64,000 nucleotides of DNA from Pseudocalidococcus azoricus BACA0444 (GCF_031729055.1 NZ_JAVMIP010000004.1:1-64000), one strand, 5' to 3'; shown: positions 1 through 10,199, numbered from the stretch's first letter. Numbers and translations are program-made. The notes: generated by a model not told the origin, from the sequence alone.

Positions 1-606
1 TGACACAGCTTCAGAAAAAGTGTACCAACTTAGCGAGGAATATGCTGTATGTACAATAAGGAAGAGATTATTCAATTAATTAGAAAATTAGACTTAGGGG
101 TTTGGGGCTTTGCTATAAATCACGATAAAAATATAGTAAAAACAATTCATCGAAAATTTAATGAAACTGGCCAGGTAACCTCATTCGTTCATTTTAATAT
201 TGAGCAAGAAGAATCTGAAGGAACTCAAAAAATTTTTGCTTTGGCAGGCCTGCTGGTTAATGCTTTGAAAAATGGCAAGGTTTTAATTATTGATGAGTTT
301 GATGCGCGGATACATCCTCTGATTAGTCGTGCCATTGTCGAGTTATTTAACTCAAATGAAACAAATCCTCGTAATACTCAACTAATTTTTATGACCCATG
401 ATACAAACCTCCTTAGCAACAAGCTATTTCGGCGAGATCAGATTTGGTTCACCGAGAAAAACCGCTATGGTTCAACAGACTTATACTCCCTAGCAGAATA
501 CAAAGTTCGGAATGATGCCTCGTTTGAAAGTGACTATATCAAAGGAAAGTATGGTGCAATTCCGTACATTGGCAACCTTGAAAGCCTAATTGATACTCAT
601 GCCTAG
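1..606 (+). pseudogene. RloA-like AAA15 ATPase, C-terminal part, apparently frameshifted
   Basis: This is the C-terminal half of an AAA15/RloA-type ATPase (COG1106-like), the ATPase partner of RloB in AbiL-like abortive-infection or restriction-linked loci. The open frame from ATG 49 encodes 185 residues. It has an ABC-type signature region (SEGTQKIFALAG), a Walker B followed by the family motif (VLIIDEFDARIHPL) and an H-loop (FMTHDTNLL). No Walker A is possible in this frame because a stop lies at 31-33. The frame that is open at the window edge (bases 2-46, DTASEKVYQLSEEYA) reads like the family sequence just upstream, so one base seems to be missing near 46-48. It overlaps rloB by a few bases, as expected for an operon. 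The family call is firm. The frameshift is inferred, and a sequencing error would look the same. Confidence 0.7.
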
Positions 607-1201
607 ACATAGAGGAAACTCCCGTGGATATTCGCCAAGAAAAATTAATATTAGAACTATTAAGCAGCGATTTTTAATCGTATGTGAAGGGGCAAAAACT
701 GAACCTAACTATTTCAGGGCTTTTCGAGTTCCCAAAGATGTTGCCGAACTCAAGATTAAAGGTATCGCCAGACAGCCTAGTCAAATAGTAGTTCGAGCTA
801 GAGAAATTATGGAAAATGAAGACTACGATCAAGTTTGGTGTGTTTTTGACCGAGATGATTGGACACCAGAAGATTTTAACAATGCCATTACCAATGCTGA
901 ACGTTCAGGTATTAAGGTTGCTTATTCCAATGAAGCCTTTGAACTTTGGTATGTCTTACATTTTTGTTTCCTAAATACTGGAATCCCTCGAAGTGATTAT
1001 TGCAAGAAATTAGATAAACTTCTGGAGCATAAATACGAGAAAAACAGCGACACAATTTATGAGGAATTATTTGATCGACAAACAACCGCTATCAAGGATG
1101 CCGAAAATCTGCTGAATCAATATCAACCTCCCAGGCCTGCTGACGATAATCCTTCGACCACAGTGCATTTATTAGTTCAAGAACTTAATAAGTTTCTTTG
1201 A
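599..1201 (+). CDS. RloB family protein (AbiLii-like)
   Basis: A 200-residue RloB-domain protein with a Toprim-like fold. Visible family motifs are the N-terminal basic stretch, FLIVCEGAKTEPNYF (glutamate of the Toprim-like site), VWCVFDRDDW (acidic metal-binding pair) and SNEAFELWYVLHF. RloB partners an AAA15 ATPase in AbiL-type phage-abortive systems and is often found in type I restriction loci. ATG 599 is preferred over an upstream in-frame TTG at 590 because family members start MPR-rich. The start overlaps the stop of the upstream ATPase (604-606), so the two are translationally coupled. It ends 9 bp before the convergent murD stop, so the defence island ends here. The gene is AT-richer than its right-hand neighbours, which suggests transfer. 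Confidence 0.85.
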   Translation: MPRHRGNSRGYSPRKINIRTIKQRFLIVCEGAKTEPNYFRAFRVPKDVAELKIKGIARQPSQIVVRAREIMENEDYDQVWCVFDRDDWTPEDFNNAITNAERSGIKVAYSNEAFELWYVLHFCFLNTGIPRSDYCKKLDKLLEHKYEKNSDTIYEELFDRQTTAIKDAENLLNQYQPPRPADDNPSTTVHLLVQELNKFL

Positions 1202-1210
1202 TAATTGCGC

Positions 1211-2614
1211 TTACTCAAATTTGGAAGATATTGGGCAAAGCTGACGGAAATGGTCGCCCCGTTCTTCAAAGTTCCGATATTGGTCAAAGCTGGCACAGGC
1301 CGGGGAAAAGAGAATCGTTTTTGCGTTGACTTGGGGAGCGAGTTCCTTGGCTTTGATCACGGCTTGATCCAAGGTTTGTACGTCTGCCCAGGCCCTGTAG
1401 CCCACACCTGTCAATAGTTCGCTAAATTCCGCCGCCGCATCCCCAATCAAAAACACCTGGACGACTTTTTGTTGAATTAACTTTAACCAGGCCTGGGCCT
1501 CCCCCTTTTTACTTTGTCCTCCAGCAATTAAAATTACCGGCCCCATCACCGCCCTTAAGCCAATTTCCGCCGCATCATAGTTGGTGGCTTTACTGTCATT
1601 AATAAACTCAATTCCCTGCCAAGTACAAATATGCTCTAACCGATGGGCAACCCCAGGAAAATGACTAATTCCAGTTAACATGGCCTCTGGATTAATCCCC
1701 GCCAAATGGGCCGCTGCAACCGCTAATAATAAATTCTGTTGATTGTGAACCCCAGGCATTTTCAGGGCCGCAGCCGGGAATAGTTTTTCACTGCCCGTCA
1801 TGACCCAACCGGCTTGGAAATAAACCCCCCGTTCTCTGTCATTGGGTAAATCCGTTGCACCCGTTGTACTTGTCCACCAGGCCTGGGGGTATCGCTCAAC
1901 TAAGTGGGTGCGGATATAGGGATCATCTCCATTGAGAACTTGAGCTTGAGCTTGGTCGAGCAACAAACACTTCGCGGCACAATAATTTTCTAAACTGCCG
2001 TGTCGTTCTAGATGATCCGGGGTTAAGGTTGTCCAGATCGCAATTTTAGGGACAACGGTTGGCTGCGATTCCAGTTGATAACTACTAATTTCGGCAATCA
2101 CCCAATCCAGGGCCTGGTGTTGAAATTTTTGCGACCGGGCCACATCACAAATGGAATAGCCGATATTGCCACAGGCCGGGGCTTGGAGACCTGCGGCTTG
2201 GAAAATGGCCGCCGTTAAGGCTGTGGTGGTGGTTTTGCCATTGGTGCCTGTAATCCCGACCCAAGGAATATCCCCCAAGGTTTGCCAGGCCAATTCCACT
2301 TCCCCAATCACTGGAATGCCTGCTTGACGAGCCGCCACCAGGCCTGGGTTATGCCAAGGAACTCCCGGACTAATCACCACTAATTCAGGGGGTGTAAGCT
2401 TGGATTCAGGCGCAAGAGGCCAGGTAAAACTGTAATTGAGCAAAACTTGAATCCCTTGGGCCTGAAGTTGCTCGGCCTGGGCTTCCAAGGTTGCGGATTG
2501 TCCCCGATCACTCAGGACAACGTGCCATCCTTGCCCCTGGAGGAGTTGGGCCGCTGCTATTCCCGACTTGCCCAGACCAATCACATGCGCAACAGGGAGC
2601 GGCGAATCAGGCAT
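1211..2614 (-). CDS. murD: UDP-N-acetylmuramoyl-L-alanine--D-glutamate ligase
   Basis: The cytoplasmic Mur ligase that adds D-glutamate to UDP-MurNAc-L-Ala with ATP in peptidoglycan precursor synthesis. The 467-residue length is normal. An N-terminal Rossmann-like UDP-binding segment ([13 protein letters not shown]) is followed by the Mur P-loop [12 protein letters not shown] near residue 120, the [10 protein letters not shown] region, and the C-terminal ligase motif [11 protein letters not shown] with the conserved catalytic lysine and aspartate, then GGQSKKG. ATG 2614 gives the full N-terminal domain. It is transcribed convergently with rloB and is flanked upstream by a divergent small secreted protein gene. 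No truncation or lost key residues were seen. Confidence 0.97.
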   Translation of the reverse strand: MPDSPLPVAHVIGLGKSGIAAAQLLQGQGWHVVLSDRGQSATLEAQAEQLQAQGIQVLLNYSFTWPLAPESKLTPPELVVISPGVPWHNPGLVAARQAGIPVIGEVELAWQTLGDIPWVGITGTNGKTTTTALTAAIFQAAGLQAPACGNIGYSICDVARSQKFQHQALDWVIAEISSYQLESQPTVVPKIAIWTTLTPDHLERHGSLENYCAAKCLLLDQAQAQVLNGDDPYIRTHLVERYPQAWWTSTTGATDLPNDRERGVYFQAGWVMTGSEKLFPAAALKMPGVHNQQNLLLAVAAAHLAGINPEAMLTGISHFPGVAHRLEHICTWQGIEFINDSKATNYDAAEIGLRAVMGPVILIAGGQSKKGEAQAWLKLIQQKVVQVFLIGDAAAEFSELLTGVGYRAWADVQTLDQAVIKAKELAPQVNAKTILFSPACASFDQYRNFEERGDHFRQLCPISSKFE

Positions 2615-2717
2615 AAAATTAAGGCAACCTTATGATTATTTTGTCGCTATCAACTTTACCATAATGGGGATCACTCCCTTGGCGGCTCCTGTTCTTCATG
2701 TTGAGGACTAAACCTAA

Positions 2718-3170
2718 ATGTTGCCCTATTTGACTGCCTTCCTGTTACTGAGTGGGTTGCCCCCGGAGCCTCAAGCTTTCCCGTCTCCATCTGTGCAAGG
2801 GCCTGGGCCGACAATCCAGTTAGTAGCGGAAAAAGAACCAAACGCTAAAATTGTCCGAGTTACCGCGGCCCAAATTCAAAGTGAACAAATTGCCGGGGCC
2901 TGGTTCTATACCTTGAAGGTAAATGCAGTTAATAATACCAGTGGCACCGTTAATAAAGTCTTTATCAATTACGAAATTTACGCCCCCAATAGTCAAAAAC
3001 TTCTCTTTGCTGGGAAAGCCGCGCTCCAACCCCAAAATCTGCTCACTGGGGAAGAAGGGCGGGCCCAACTCATGGTCAACCAAGGCGGGCGGGTCAAAGT
3101 TACCTTAGTGGAATGGATTAGCCCGGAAAAAGGCTACAAAACCTATGAACAAATGCAAGAGTTTCCCTAA
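2718..3170 (+). CDS. Conserved cyanobacterial hypothetical protein, probably exported
   Basis: A 150-residue protein of unknown function. The first ~20 residues are hydrophobic (LPYLTAFLLLSGLPP) and end near an Ala-Phe site, so a signal peptide is likely. The rest is a beta-rich domain of about 110 residues (VRVTAAQIQSEQIAGAWFYTLKV...VNKVFINYEIYAP...) resembling FxLYD-type or similar Ig-like modules that describe interactions between exported proteins. No catalytic motif is visible. It stands alone, divergent from murD, with its 3' end 10 bp from the convergent cation exporter. The gene carries the local CAGGCC-type words, so it is a resident backbone gene. Confidence 0.75.
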   Translation: MLPYLTAFLLLSGLPPEPQAFPSPSVQGPGPTIQLVAEKEPNAKIVRVTAAQIQSEQIAGAWFYTLKVNAVNNTSGTVNKVFINYEIYAPNSQKLLFAGKAALQPQNLLTGEEGRAQLMVNQGGRVKVTLVEWISPEKGYKTYEQMQEFP

Positions 3171-3180
3171 GCGTTGGCCA

Positions 3181-4104
3181 TCAATAGCCGTGGGGATCGT
3201 GGATCAAAACACAGGCCTGGGGCGAATCACCCACCTCAATTTGTAACGTGGCATGGTTAATGCCAAAATGAGCCTGGAGTTCCGCTGTCGTCTGATGTAA
3301 AAAGTCATCCCCTGGATAGCCCGACTCCATGACGAGGTGGGCCGTCAAAGCCGTTTCAGTCGTGCTCATCGCCCAAATATGGAGATCATGAATTTGTCCG
3401 ACTCCAGGCCTGTGATTGAGATAGTCCCGCACGGCCTGGGTATCAATGGACTTCGGCACACCATCCAAACTGAGGGTCAAAGCATCCCGCAATAAGTCCC
3501 AGGTGGTATAGATAATTAAGATGCCAATCAGTAATGTCACCAGCGGGTCTAACCAAAACCAACCCGTCAGGAGAATCAAAACTGCGGCGACAATCACCCC
3601 CAAGGAGACTAAAGCATCGGACATCATGTGCAGAAATGCCCCCCGAATATTCAAATCTCCCTTTCGCCCTGCCGCAAACAACCAGGCCGTGCCCCCATTG
3701 ATCACCAAGGCTAAACTGGCCACCCAGATCACCGTCATCTCTTCCACTGGGCCAGGGTTCATTAACCGTTTGAGAGCCTCCCAGGCCAGGCCCCCCGTCA
3801 CCACCATCAAAAAAATGGCATTAAACAAGGCAGCCAAAATCGAAGCCTTCCGCCAACCGTAGGTTTTCTGCGCTGAGGTTTGCCGCCGAGTCAAATAACT
3901 GGCTCCCCAGGCCAAGACCAAGCCCAAAACATCACTCAGGTTATGGCCCGCATCACTCAACAGGGCCAAGGAATTAGACCACAGGCCAGCCACAACTTCT
4001 AAGACCACCAGACTGATGTTTAAGGTCAAGCCAATCCGAAAGGCCTGGGTGAACTGCTTCGGGGTGTGGGAATGTCCGTGGGGGTGATGATGGGAATGGC
4101 TCAT
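3181..4104 (-). CDS. Cation diffusion facilitator, zinc/cadmium exporter family (CzcD/ZitB-like)
   Basis: An inner-membrane, proton-coupled divalent metal exporter. The 307-residue length fits the CDF family. It begins with a histidine-rich metal-binding tail (SHSHHHPHGHSH) and has six predicted membrane segments. The two transport-site motifs are present: SDAGHNLSD in TM2 and HMMSDALVS in TM5. The DAGHN/D pattern with histidine fits zinc-type rather than iron or manganese CDFs. The cytoplasmic C-terminal domain (LHIWAMSTTETALTAHLVM) carries the usual dimerisation fold. No metalloregulator gene is adjacent. Substrate is inferred from motif type only. Confidence 0.93.
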   Translation of the reverse strand: MSHSHHHPHGHSHTPKQFTQAFRIGLTLNISLVVLEVVAGLWSNSLALLSDAGHNLSDVLGLVLAWGASYLTRRQTSAQKTYGWRKASILAALFNAIFLMVVTGGLAWEALKRLMNPGPVEEMTVIWVASLALVINGGTAWLFAAGRKGDLNIRGAFLHMMSDALVSLGVIVAAVLILLTGWFWLDPLVTLLIGILIIYTTWDLLRDALTLSLDGVPKSIDTQAVRDYLNHRPGVGQIHDLHIWAMSTTETALTAHLVMESGYPGDDFLHQTTAELQAHFGINHATLQIEVGDSPQACVLIHDPHGY

Positions 4105-4321
4105 AGGGGTAGAGATGACAAGGGGGATGAGGACAAGGAATAAGGGAGGAGCTTGAGCGTGATGGACTATGGAGGGATCTTAAGGGGTAAAGCGCAACTC
4201 GGCCCCGCAGGTGTCCCACCAGTTGCCAGACATTAACTGTTAAATAAATCCGTTGAATACCCTGGCCGGGTGATGGGCGCACTACCCTAGAAAAAGAAAC
4301 TATGGATCAGGAGAGCGAGAG

Positions 4322-4810
4322 ATGCAACTGGATGAGGCTCAACTGACAACCCCAGACCCGATCAAAACCTACCTCGCCCACTGGTTCCAATTGGGAAAAA
4401 AACTGTATATCAAATCTGGACAAGTCCAACTCTGTCCCAGTCTGATTCTGGTGCCTGGAGGTTATAGTCAGGAATTTGAAGCCTGTTGGGCCTATGTTAA
4501 CTCTGGCCAGGCCGGGGATTGCTACTTAGAAGGCACTCAGGAAACCATCGCCCAACTTCAGCAACAGCAGTGGGACATTACCCCTTGCGCCCGCTGTTCT
4601 ATGCCCATTGCCCTCCCCCAAAATGGTTTACCGCCCGCGAGTTGCCCCTGTGCTGGCCTGGAAAATTGGCCCAATTTAGAACTCCCCTCACCCCATAGCC
4701 CGACCAATAACCAAACCGAGCTCAGAAATCTGCAACTCCGCCTGGAGGACGCAGCCCCCCCAGACCATAGCAGAATCACCCCTCAAAAGCTGGCATCACC
4801 TGAGAAATAA
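4322..4810 (+). CDS. Hypothetical cyanobacterial protein with a Cys-rich zinc-ribbon-like segment
   Basis: A 162-residue protein I do not recognise by name. Residues 1-85 look globular. A Cys cluster follows (CARCS near residue 93, then CPC about 15 residues later), consistent with a small zinc-ribbon or metal site. The last 45 residues are Pro/Ser/Asn-rich and likely disordered. ATG 4322 has AGGAG at 4309-4313. It lies between the divergent CDF exporter and ispG. CCAGGCC words inside the gene argue that it is resident and coding. Function unknown. Confidence 0.7.
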   Translation: MQLDEAQLTTPDPIKTYLAHWFQLGKKLYIKSGQVQLCPSLILVPGGYSQEFEACWAYVNSGQAGDCYLEGTQETIAQLQQQQWDITPCARCSMPIALPQNGLPPASCPCAGLENWPNLELPSPHSPTNNQTELRNLQLRLEDAAPPDHSRITPQKLASPEK

Positions 4811-4920
4811 GCCCATCAAAGAGCTTGAATTTGTCCCAGTTGACTAGGTTGAGAAAAATTCTTTGCTTAAATTGATGCTCTGGAAATTTCAAAGTAGGGA
4901 AAAATAATTTGCGCTGAGGA

Positions 4921-4938
4921 ACATCCCCCTTAGGATGT
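4921..4938. promoter_or_regulatory. Short hairpin upstream of ispG
   Basis: ACATCC at 4921-4926 and GGATGT at 4933-4938 form a perfect 6-bp inverted repeat with a 6-base loop, ending about 37 bp before the ispG ATG. It could be an operator half-site pair or a leader hairpin. No T-tract follows, so it is not a clear terminator. Confidence 0.3.
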
Positions 4939-4974
4939 ACTTATGTGTCGCATATCTGGCTGGCCTGAGAATCT

Positions 4975-6192
4975 ATGCAAACTCTCTCTCCCCCTGTCCC
5001 CACACCTACTCCGGAAACCGCTGAAGTTGGTATTGTTCGGCGCAAAACTCGCCCAGTGCCCGTTGGCTCAATTACCATTGGTGGCGGCTATCCCGTGGCG
5101 GTTCAGTCCATGATCAACGAAGATACCTTGGATGTTGCCGGAGCAGTGGCCGGAATTCGCCGACTCCATGAAATTGGTTGTGAAATTGTCCGGGTCACGG
5201 TTCCCAGTATGGCCCACGCCAAAGCCATGGCCGAGATTCGGGAAACCCTGGAAAGAACCTATCAACCCGTGCCCCTAGTCGCCGATGTTCACCACAATGG
5301 GATGAAAATTGCCCTCGAAGTCTCGAAATATGTGGATAACGTCCGAATTAACCCAGGCCTGTATGTGTTTGAAAAACCGAAAGCCGACCGTACCGAATAT
5401 ACCCAGGCCGAGTTTGACGAAATTGGTGAAAAAATCCGGGAAACCCTCGAGCCATTGGTGATTTCCTTACGGGATCAAAACAAGTCCATGCGCATTGGCG
5501 TAAACCATGGCTCCTTAGCGGAACGGATGCTGTTTACCTATGGGGATACTCCCGAAGGCATGGTCGAGTCGGCTCTGGAATTTATCCGCCTTTGTGAGGA
5601 CATGAATTTCTACAATTTGGAGATTTCCCTCAAGGCCTCCCGAGTGCCGGTGATGATTGCCGCCAACCGCCTGATGGTCAAACGGATGGATGCATTGGGC
5701 ATGGATTATCCCTTGCATTTAGGTGTCACCGAAGCTGGCGATGGCGAATACGGCCGGATTAAATCTACAGCCGGAATTGGGACTCTTTTAGCAGAGGGGA
5801 TTGGCGATACGATTCGCGTCTCCTTAACAGAAGCTCCTGAAAAAGAAATCCCCGTTTGCTATGGAATTCTCCAGGCCTTGGGGTTACGCCGGACAATGGT
5901 GGAATATGTCGCCTGTCCCTCCTGTGGTCGCACCCTGTTTAATTTGGAAGAAGTGCTCCAAAAAGTCCGAGCGGCCACCAGTCACTTAACGGGGCTGAAT
6001 ATTGCCGTGATGGGCTGTATTGTCAACGGGCCGGGGGAAATGGCTGATGCGGATTATGGCTATGTCGGCAAACAACCGGGCTTTATTTCCCTCTATCGCG
6101 GCCGGGATGAGGTGACAAAAGTTCCCGAAGATCAAGGGGTTTCCGCCTTAATTGATCTAATTAAATCCGATGATCGCTGGGTTGATCCATAG
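4975..6192 (+). CDS. ispG: 4-hydroxy-3-methylbut-2-en-1-yl diphosphate synthase (ferredoxin)
   Basis: The penultimate enzyme of the MEP isoprenoid pathway: a 4Fe-4S enzyme that reductively converts MEcPP to HMBPP, with photosynthetic ferredoxin as the usual donor in cyanobacteria. The 405-residue protein has the TIM-barrel domain ([27 protein letters not shown]). The C-terminal iron-sulfur domain has its three cluster cysteines in CPSCG (two) and [10 protein letters not shown] (one). Length matches cyanobacterial IspG. It is followed by ctp after 72 bp. It feeds carotenoid, phytol and quinone synthesis. Confidence 0.97.
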   Translation: MQTLSPPVPTPTPETAEVGIVRRKTRPVPVGSITIGGGYPVAVQSMINEDTLDVAGAVAGIRRLHEIGCEIVRVTVPSMAHAKAMAEIRETLERTYQPVPLVADVHHNGMKIALEVSKYVDNVRINPGLYVFEKPKADRTEYTQAEFDEIGEKIRETLEPLVISLRDQNKSMRIGVNHGSLAERMLFTYGDTPEGMVESALEFIRLCEDMNFYNLEISLKASRVPVMIAANRLMVKRMDALGMDYPLHLGVTEAGDGEYGRIKSTAGIGTLLAEGIGDTIRVSLTEAPEKEIPVCYGILQALGLRRTMVEYVACPSCGRTLFNLEEVLQKVRAATSHLTGLNIAVMGCIVNGPGEMADADYGYVGKQPGFISLYRGRDEVTKVPEDQGVSALIDLIKSDDRWVDP

Positions 6193-6264
6193 ACTGCATC
6201 CTCGCCCCGACAGCCCCAAAATTCCTATGCTAGATTGGATCCCAACCAGTGCTAGGAAAATATC

Positions 6265-7563
6265 ATGGGTCTGAAAAAGCAAGGACTTGTCGTTGGAGCC
6301 ACCGCCTTGTTAACCGTAGCTGTGGCCTTGGCTGGGGCAGAGTTGCACCCGTCTAAAAGCTGGGCCGGCTTTCGCCAAAGTCCCAAAGAACTGGTGGATG
6401 AAGTCTGGCAGGTGATTGATCGGGAATATGTAGATGCCACCTTCAATGGCCAGGATTGGCGGGCCGTTCGCCGGGAATTTCTCTCCAAGACTTATACAAC
6501 TCCCGATCAGGCCTACACCGCCGCCCGGGAAATGCTGGAGAAACTCAATGATCCCTACACCCGCTTTATGGATCCAGAGCAGTTTCGCTCGATGCAGATT
6601 GAAACCTCAGGGGAATTAACTGGGGTCGGGATCACCATTACCCAAGATGAGAAAACTAAGGATATTACGGTGGTTTCCCCTGTGGAAGGCAGTCCCGCCG
6701 CCGAAGCCGGAATCCTCGCCAAGGATATTATTCTCAAGATTGATAATAAACCCACTAAAGGCATGGATTTGAACGAAGCGGTGGGCATGATCCGGGGGCA
6801 AGTAAACACCAAAGTGACCCTCACCATCAAACGGGGTAACGAAACCTTTGATCGGGTCTTGACGCGGGCCCGGATTGAAATTCACCCCGTCAAAGCTAGT
6901 ATCCGCCAAACTCCCAATGGCCCCATTGGCTATATTCGCCTTGTTCAGTTCAGTTCAAATGCGGCTGGGGAAATGCGGAATGCGATTCGGGAACAGGAAA
7001 AACAGGGGGTGACGGGCTTTATTCTTGACCTGCGCTCGAATCCAGGTGGACTCTTGTTCTCCAGTGCGGAAATTGCCCGGATGTTTCTACCCCAAGGTAC
7101 GATTGTTTCGACGGTAAATCGCCAGGGAGAGGCTGATCGATTGCGGGCGGGGCGGGGCTTTTTAACGGATAAACCTTTGGTGGTGCTGATTGATGGAGGT
7201 TCCGCCAGTGCCAGTGAAATTTTGGCTGGTGCGTTGCAGGACAACAAACGGGCGGTCTTGGTGGGAACAAAATCTTTTGGTAAGGGCTTGGTACAGTCGG
7301 TTCAGCCAGTGGGTGAGGGGTCTGGGATGGCCGTCACCATTGCCAAATATTACACCCCCAGTGGCCGAGATATCAATAAAAAAGGGATTGAGCCGGATGT
7401 GGAGGTGAAGATTACCGAGGCCCAACGGGAAAGTCTCACCCGAGAGGACATTGCTACACCGAAGGATCCCCAATATGCCAAAGCCCTGTCAATTTTGAAC
7501 CAGGAAATCGTTGCCCAACAAAAACAGGCCCAAAAACCTGCCCCTGCCAGTTCTACACCCTAG
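6265..7563 (+). CDS. Carboxyl-terminal processing peptidase (S41, CtpA/CtpB-type)
   Basis: A periplasmic or lumenal serine protease of the Prc/Ctp family. Cyanobacterial members include the D1-processing enzyme CtpA and paralogues. The 432-residue protein has a signal peptide (about residues 1-33), a PDZ domain at roughly residues 110-190 (GELTGVGITI...VVSPVEGSPAAEAGI), and the S41 catalytic core with GGSASASEILAGAL (nucleophile Ser) and KSFGKG (general-base Lys). Which paralogue (CtpA, B or C) cannot be decided by eye, so no symbol is given. It ends 27 bp before the next gene and may be co-transcribed with it. Confidence 0.93.
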   Translation: MGLKKQGLVVGATALLTVAVALAGAELHPSKSWAGFRQSPKELVDEVWQVIDREYVDATFNGQDWRAVRREFLSKTYTTPDQAYTAAREMLEKLNDPYTRFMDPEQFRSMQIETSGELTGVGITITQDEKTKDITVVSPVEGSPAAEAGILAKDIILKIDNKPTKGMDLNEAVGMIRGQVNTKVTLTIKRGNETFDRVLTRARIEIHPVKASIRQTPNGPIGYIRLVQFSSNAAGEMRNAIREQEKQGVTGFILDLRSNPGGLLFSSAEIARMFLPQGTIVSTVNRQGEADRLRAGRGFLTDKPLVVLIDGGSASASEILAGALQDNKRAVLVGTKSFGKGLVQSVQPVGEGSGMAVTIAKYYTPSGRDINKKGIEPDVEVKITEAQRESLTREDIATPKDPQYAKALSILNQEIVAQQKQAQKPAPASSTP

Positions 7564-7590
7564 TCTATTCCCCACCTCTGTAGGCTATGG

Positions 7591-8358
7591 ATGTACTTTT
7601 TAGGAGTTGATCTCGGTTGGGTATCGGGTGCGTCAGGATTATGTTGCTTGGCCTGGGATTCCTCTCAGTTGCGACTGATGGATCTCCGCTGTGAGATTGA
7701 TTTAGAAGCCATCTTGGCCTGGATTGAGAGTTGGTTGCCAGATCATGCCCCAGGCCTGGTTGCAGTTGATGCCCCGACCTTGATTCCCAATGCCACGGGA
7801 ATGCGTACCTGTGATCGCCAGGCCCATCAACGTTTAGGGCGGTACGATGCAGGCTGTTATCCGGCCAATCAAGGATTATCCTTCGCAGCCCGAACGGTCG
7901 GGTTTTCTGAATTACTCCGAGAGCGGGGGTTCAATCATGCCCCAATCATCCAGGCTAGGGCATCCGGGCGCTACCAGATTGAAGTCTTTCCCCATGCAGG
8001 TACAGTGCAGTTATTTAACCTCAATCAAATTATCAAGTACAAAAAGGGCCGGATTGCAGAACGCCAGGCCGGGTTAAACCAATTGCGAGACCTCATCCTC
8101 GAAAAATTTCCTCAGTTGCACCCACCTCTGGAAATTGCTGAACTACCCGAGATTCCCGTGCAAGTGTCACTCAAGCAACTCAAAGCCATTGAAGATCAAC
8201 TGGATGCCCTCATCTGTGCCTATATGGGAGCCTATTGGTGGGCCTGGGGCCTGGAAAAAAATTGGGTTCTCGGTGGTCAAGAATTTCGGCCCCAACCCAC
8301 TCAGAGTCAGGATTACTTAAATACTGGCTTTATCGTGATTCCCCAACCGCAACAATAG
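7591..8358 (+). CDS. DUF429 family protein (RNase H-like fold)
   Basis: A 255-residue member of the DUF429 family, predicted to adopt an RNase H-like nuclease fold. The N-terminus (FLGVDLGW) supplies a typical first acidic residue. VAVDAPTLIPN follows near residue 58, then the CDRQAHQRLGRYDAGCYPAN stretch and a C-terminal EDQLDALICAYMG helix with acidic residues. Together these look like a DDE/D-type acidic constellation. No function has been established that I know of. It lies downstream of ctp on the same strand. Confidence 0.8.
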   Translation: MYFLGVDLGWVSGASGLCCLAWDSSQLRLMDLRCEIDLEAILAWIESWLPDHAPGLVAVDAPTLIPNATGMRTCDRQAHQRLGRYDAGCYPANQGLSFAARTVGFSELLRERGFNHAPIIQARASGRYQIEVFPHAGTVQLFNLNQIIKYKKGRIAERQAGLNQLRDLILEKFPQLHPPLEIAELPEIPVQVSLKQLKAIEDQLDALICAYMGAYWWAWGLEKNWVLGGQEFRPQPTQSQDYLNTGFIVIPQPQQ

Positions 8359-8492
8359 ACCCGATCAAAATTTTCGGAATCCAGTCAGCCAAATGCTTGC
8401 AATCCCAGGGGCCTGGATCGCATCCCAAATTACGGTAATATGCACTCATCTTAAGAATTTCTTCAGTTTTGTAGTGTTTTCAGGAGCCGGTT

Positions 8493-9683
8493 TTGACGCT
8501 TGCCTTAGAGTTTCCCCCCCTTCAAGATGCCATTTTGCCCCATGGTGGTGAACTGATTAACCGGATTGTTCCCCCCGCAGAGAAGCAGGAATGGCTCAGT
8601 AAAGCTGATCACTTACCACGCTTGTCCCTGGATGCCCGGGCCGTCTCTGATTTGGAGTTAATTGCCATTGGTGGGTTTAGTCCCTTAACCGGATTCATGG
8701 CCCAGGCCGACTATGATGCCGTTGTGGAAACCATGCATTTAGCCAACGGGCTACCCTGGTCAATTCCGGTCACTCTCTCCGTCACCCCAGATGTCGCAGC
8801 CCCTCTCAAGCTTGGCCAGTGGATTCGCTTAGATGATCCGGCCGGTGAATTTACGGGAGTCATGCAACTGTCTGAGAAATATACCTATGATCCCCAGAAA
8901 GAAGCCCGCCTTGTGTATCGCACTGAGGATGAAAAACATCCGGGTGTGAAAGTAGTCTATCAACAGGGCCGTGTCAACTTAGCGGGGCCGATCTGGCTGC
9001 TCCAACGCCATCCCCATCCCTTGTTTCCCAGTTATTGCATTGACCCTCAGGATAGTCGGGCGGCATTTCGGCAACGGGGCTGGCAAACCATTGTTGGCTT
9101 TCAAACCCGCAACCCCATCCACCGGGCCCATGAATACATTCAAAAATGTGCCTTAGAAACCGTAGATGGGTTATTTTTACATCCGCTGGTGGGCGCAACC
9201 AAGGAAGATGATATTCCGGCCGATGTGCGGATGCGCTGTTATGAAATTATGATGGAGCATTACTTTCCCCAGGATCGGGTTATTTTAGCGATCAATCCTG
9301 CGGCGATGCGCTATGCCGGGCCTCGGGAAGCGATTTTCCATGCCCTGGTACGGAAAAACTATGGGTGTACCCACTTTATTGTTGGCCGGGATCATGCCGG
9401 GGTGGGGGACTACTACGGAACCTATGATGCCCAATACATTTTTGCCGAATTTGATCGGGATGAGTTGGGGATTATGCCGATGATGTTTGAGCACGCCTTT
9501 TACTGTACCCGCACCCAATCCATGGCCACTACCAAAACTAGCCCCAGCAAACCCGAGGAGCGGATCCATTTATCAGGAACTAAGGTGCGGGAAATGTTGC
9601 GGCGCGGAGAATTGCCCCCTCCCGAGTTTTCCCGGCCAGAAGTGGCGGCGGAATTGGTCCGAGCCATGCAGGTTCCTGTTTGA
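8493..9683 (+). CDS. sat: Sulfate adenylyltransferase (ATP sulfurylase)
   Basis: The first enzyme of sulfate assimilation: ATP + sulfate to APS + PPi. The 396-residue homo-oligomeric type has an N-terminal PUA-like domain and a catalytic domain with [17 protein letters not shown] (QTRNP and the HxxH-like nucleotide motif), VGRDHAGVG, and a C-terminal [13 protein letters not shown]. It starts at TTG 8493, supported by CAGGAG at 8481-8486 with 6-base spacing. There is no APS-kinase domain, normal for cyanobacteria. A CobE-like gene follows after 11 bp. Confidence 0.96.
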   Translation: MTLALEFPPLQDAILPHGGELINRIVPPAEKQEWLSKADHLPRLSLDARAVSDLELIAIGGFSPLTGFMAQADYDAVVETMHLANGLPWSIPVTLSVTPDVAAPLKLGQWIRLDDPAGEFTGVMQLSEKYTYDPQKEARLVYRTEDEKHPGVKVVYQQGRVNLAGPIWLLQRHPHPLFPSYCIDPQDSRAAFRQRGWQTIVGFQTRNPIHRAHEYIQKCALETVDGLFLHPLVGATKEDDIPADVRMRCYEIMMEHYFPQDRVILAINPAAMRYAGPREAIFHALVRKNYGCTHFIVGRDHAGVGDYYGTYDAQYIFAEFDRDELGIMPMMFEHAFYCTRTQSMATTKTSPSKPEERIHLSGTKVREMLRRGELPPPEFSRPEVAAELVRAMQVPV

Positions 9684-9694
9684 CGTGATCTGTC

Positions 9695-10123
9695 GTGAAA
9701 AATCTCTGGGCCGGGATTGGGTTTCAGGGGGGTGTGACTGGTACTGATCTGGAGACTGCGCTCCTCAACGTCCTCCAGGCCCATGCCCTATCTGCCCAGG
9801 CCTTGATTGGGATAGCAAGTTTAGATCGCAAACGAAACTCCCAAGCTTTACAGGACTTGGCCCAGGCCTGGCAGTTAGAGTTACAGTTCTTTAGCTCTGA
9901 GGAACTTAACTCTCTTTGGACTCCTAACCCTTCTCAGCAAGCCTTCATCCATGTCCAGGCCCGGAGTGTGGCCGAAGCAGCGGCTCTTGGGGGAGCTAAG
10001 TCAGCCCAGTTAATAATCCCCAAGCAAATTTATCGGACAGCAAGCCAGCGGGCCATTACCTTAGCCATCAGTCAAGTTGGGTCTGACCTGCCTGAGATGG
10101 ATCGCTGCAACCGGGTTGTCTGA
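9695..10123 (+). CDS. CobE/CbiG C-terminal domain protein
   Basis: A 142-residue stand-alone version of the CbiG C-terminal (CobE) domain used in corrin ring synthesis. Recognisable elements are LWAGIGFQGGVTGTDLETAL at the start, IGIASLDRKRNSQALQDLA in the middle, and SVAEAAALGGAKS-QLIIPKQ at the end, the typical glycine-rich ligand-binding pattern. The start is GTG 9695, 11 bp after the sat stop, so it is probably co-transcribed with sat. In many cyanobacteria this domain is fused in longer Cbi proteins, but here it is separate. No other cobalamin gene is in the window. Confidence 0.8.
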   Translation: MKNLWAGIGFQGGVTGTDLETALLNVLQAHALSAQALIGIASLDRKRNSQALQDLAQAWQLELQFFSSEELNSLWTPNPSQQAFIHVQARSVAEAAALGGAKSAQLIIPKQIYRTASQRAITLAISQVGSDLPEMDRCNRVV

Positions 10124-10199
10124 TGATCCAAGCCTATTTTCTTGTGGACTAGGTGATTTAGTCCCAATTCTCCAGTTAATATCGTCATGGGTTTGATTT

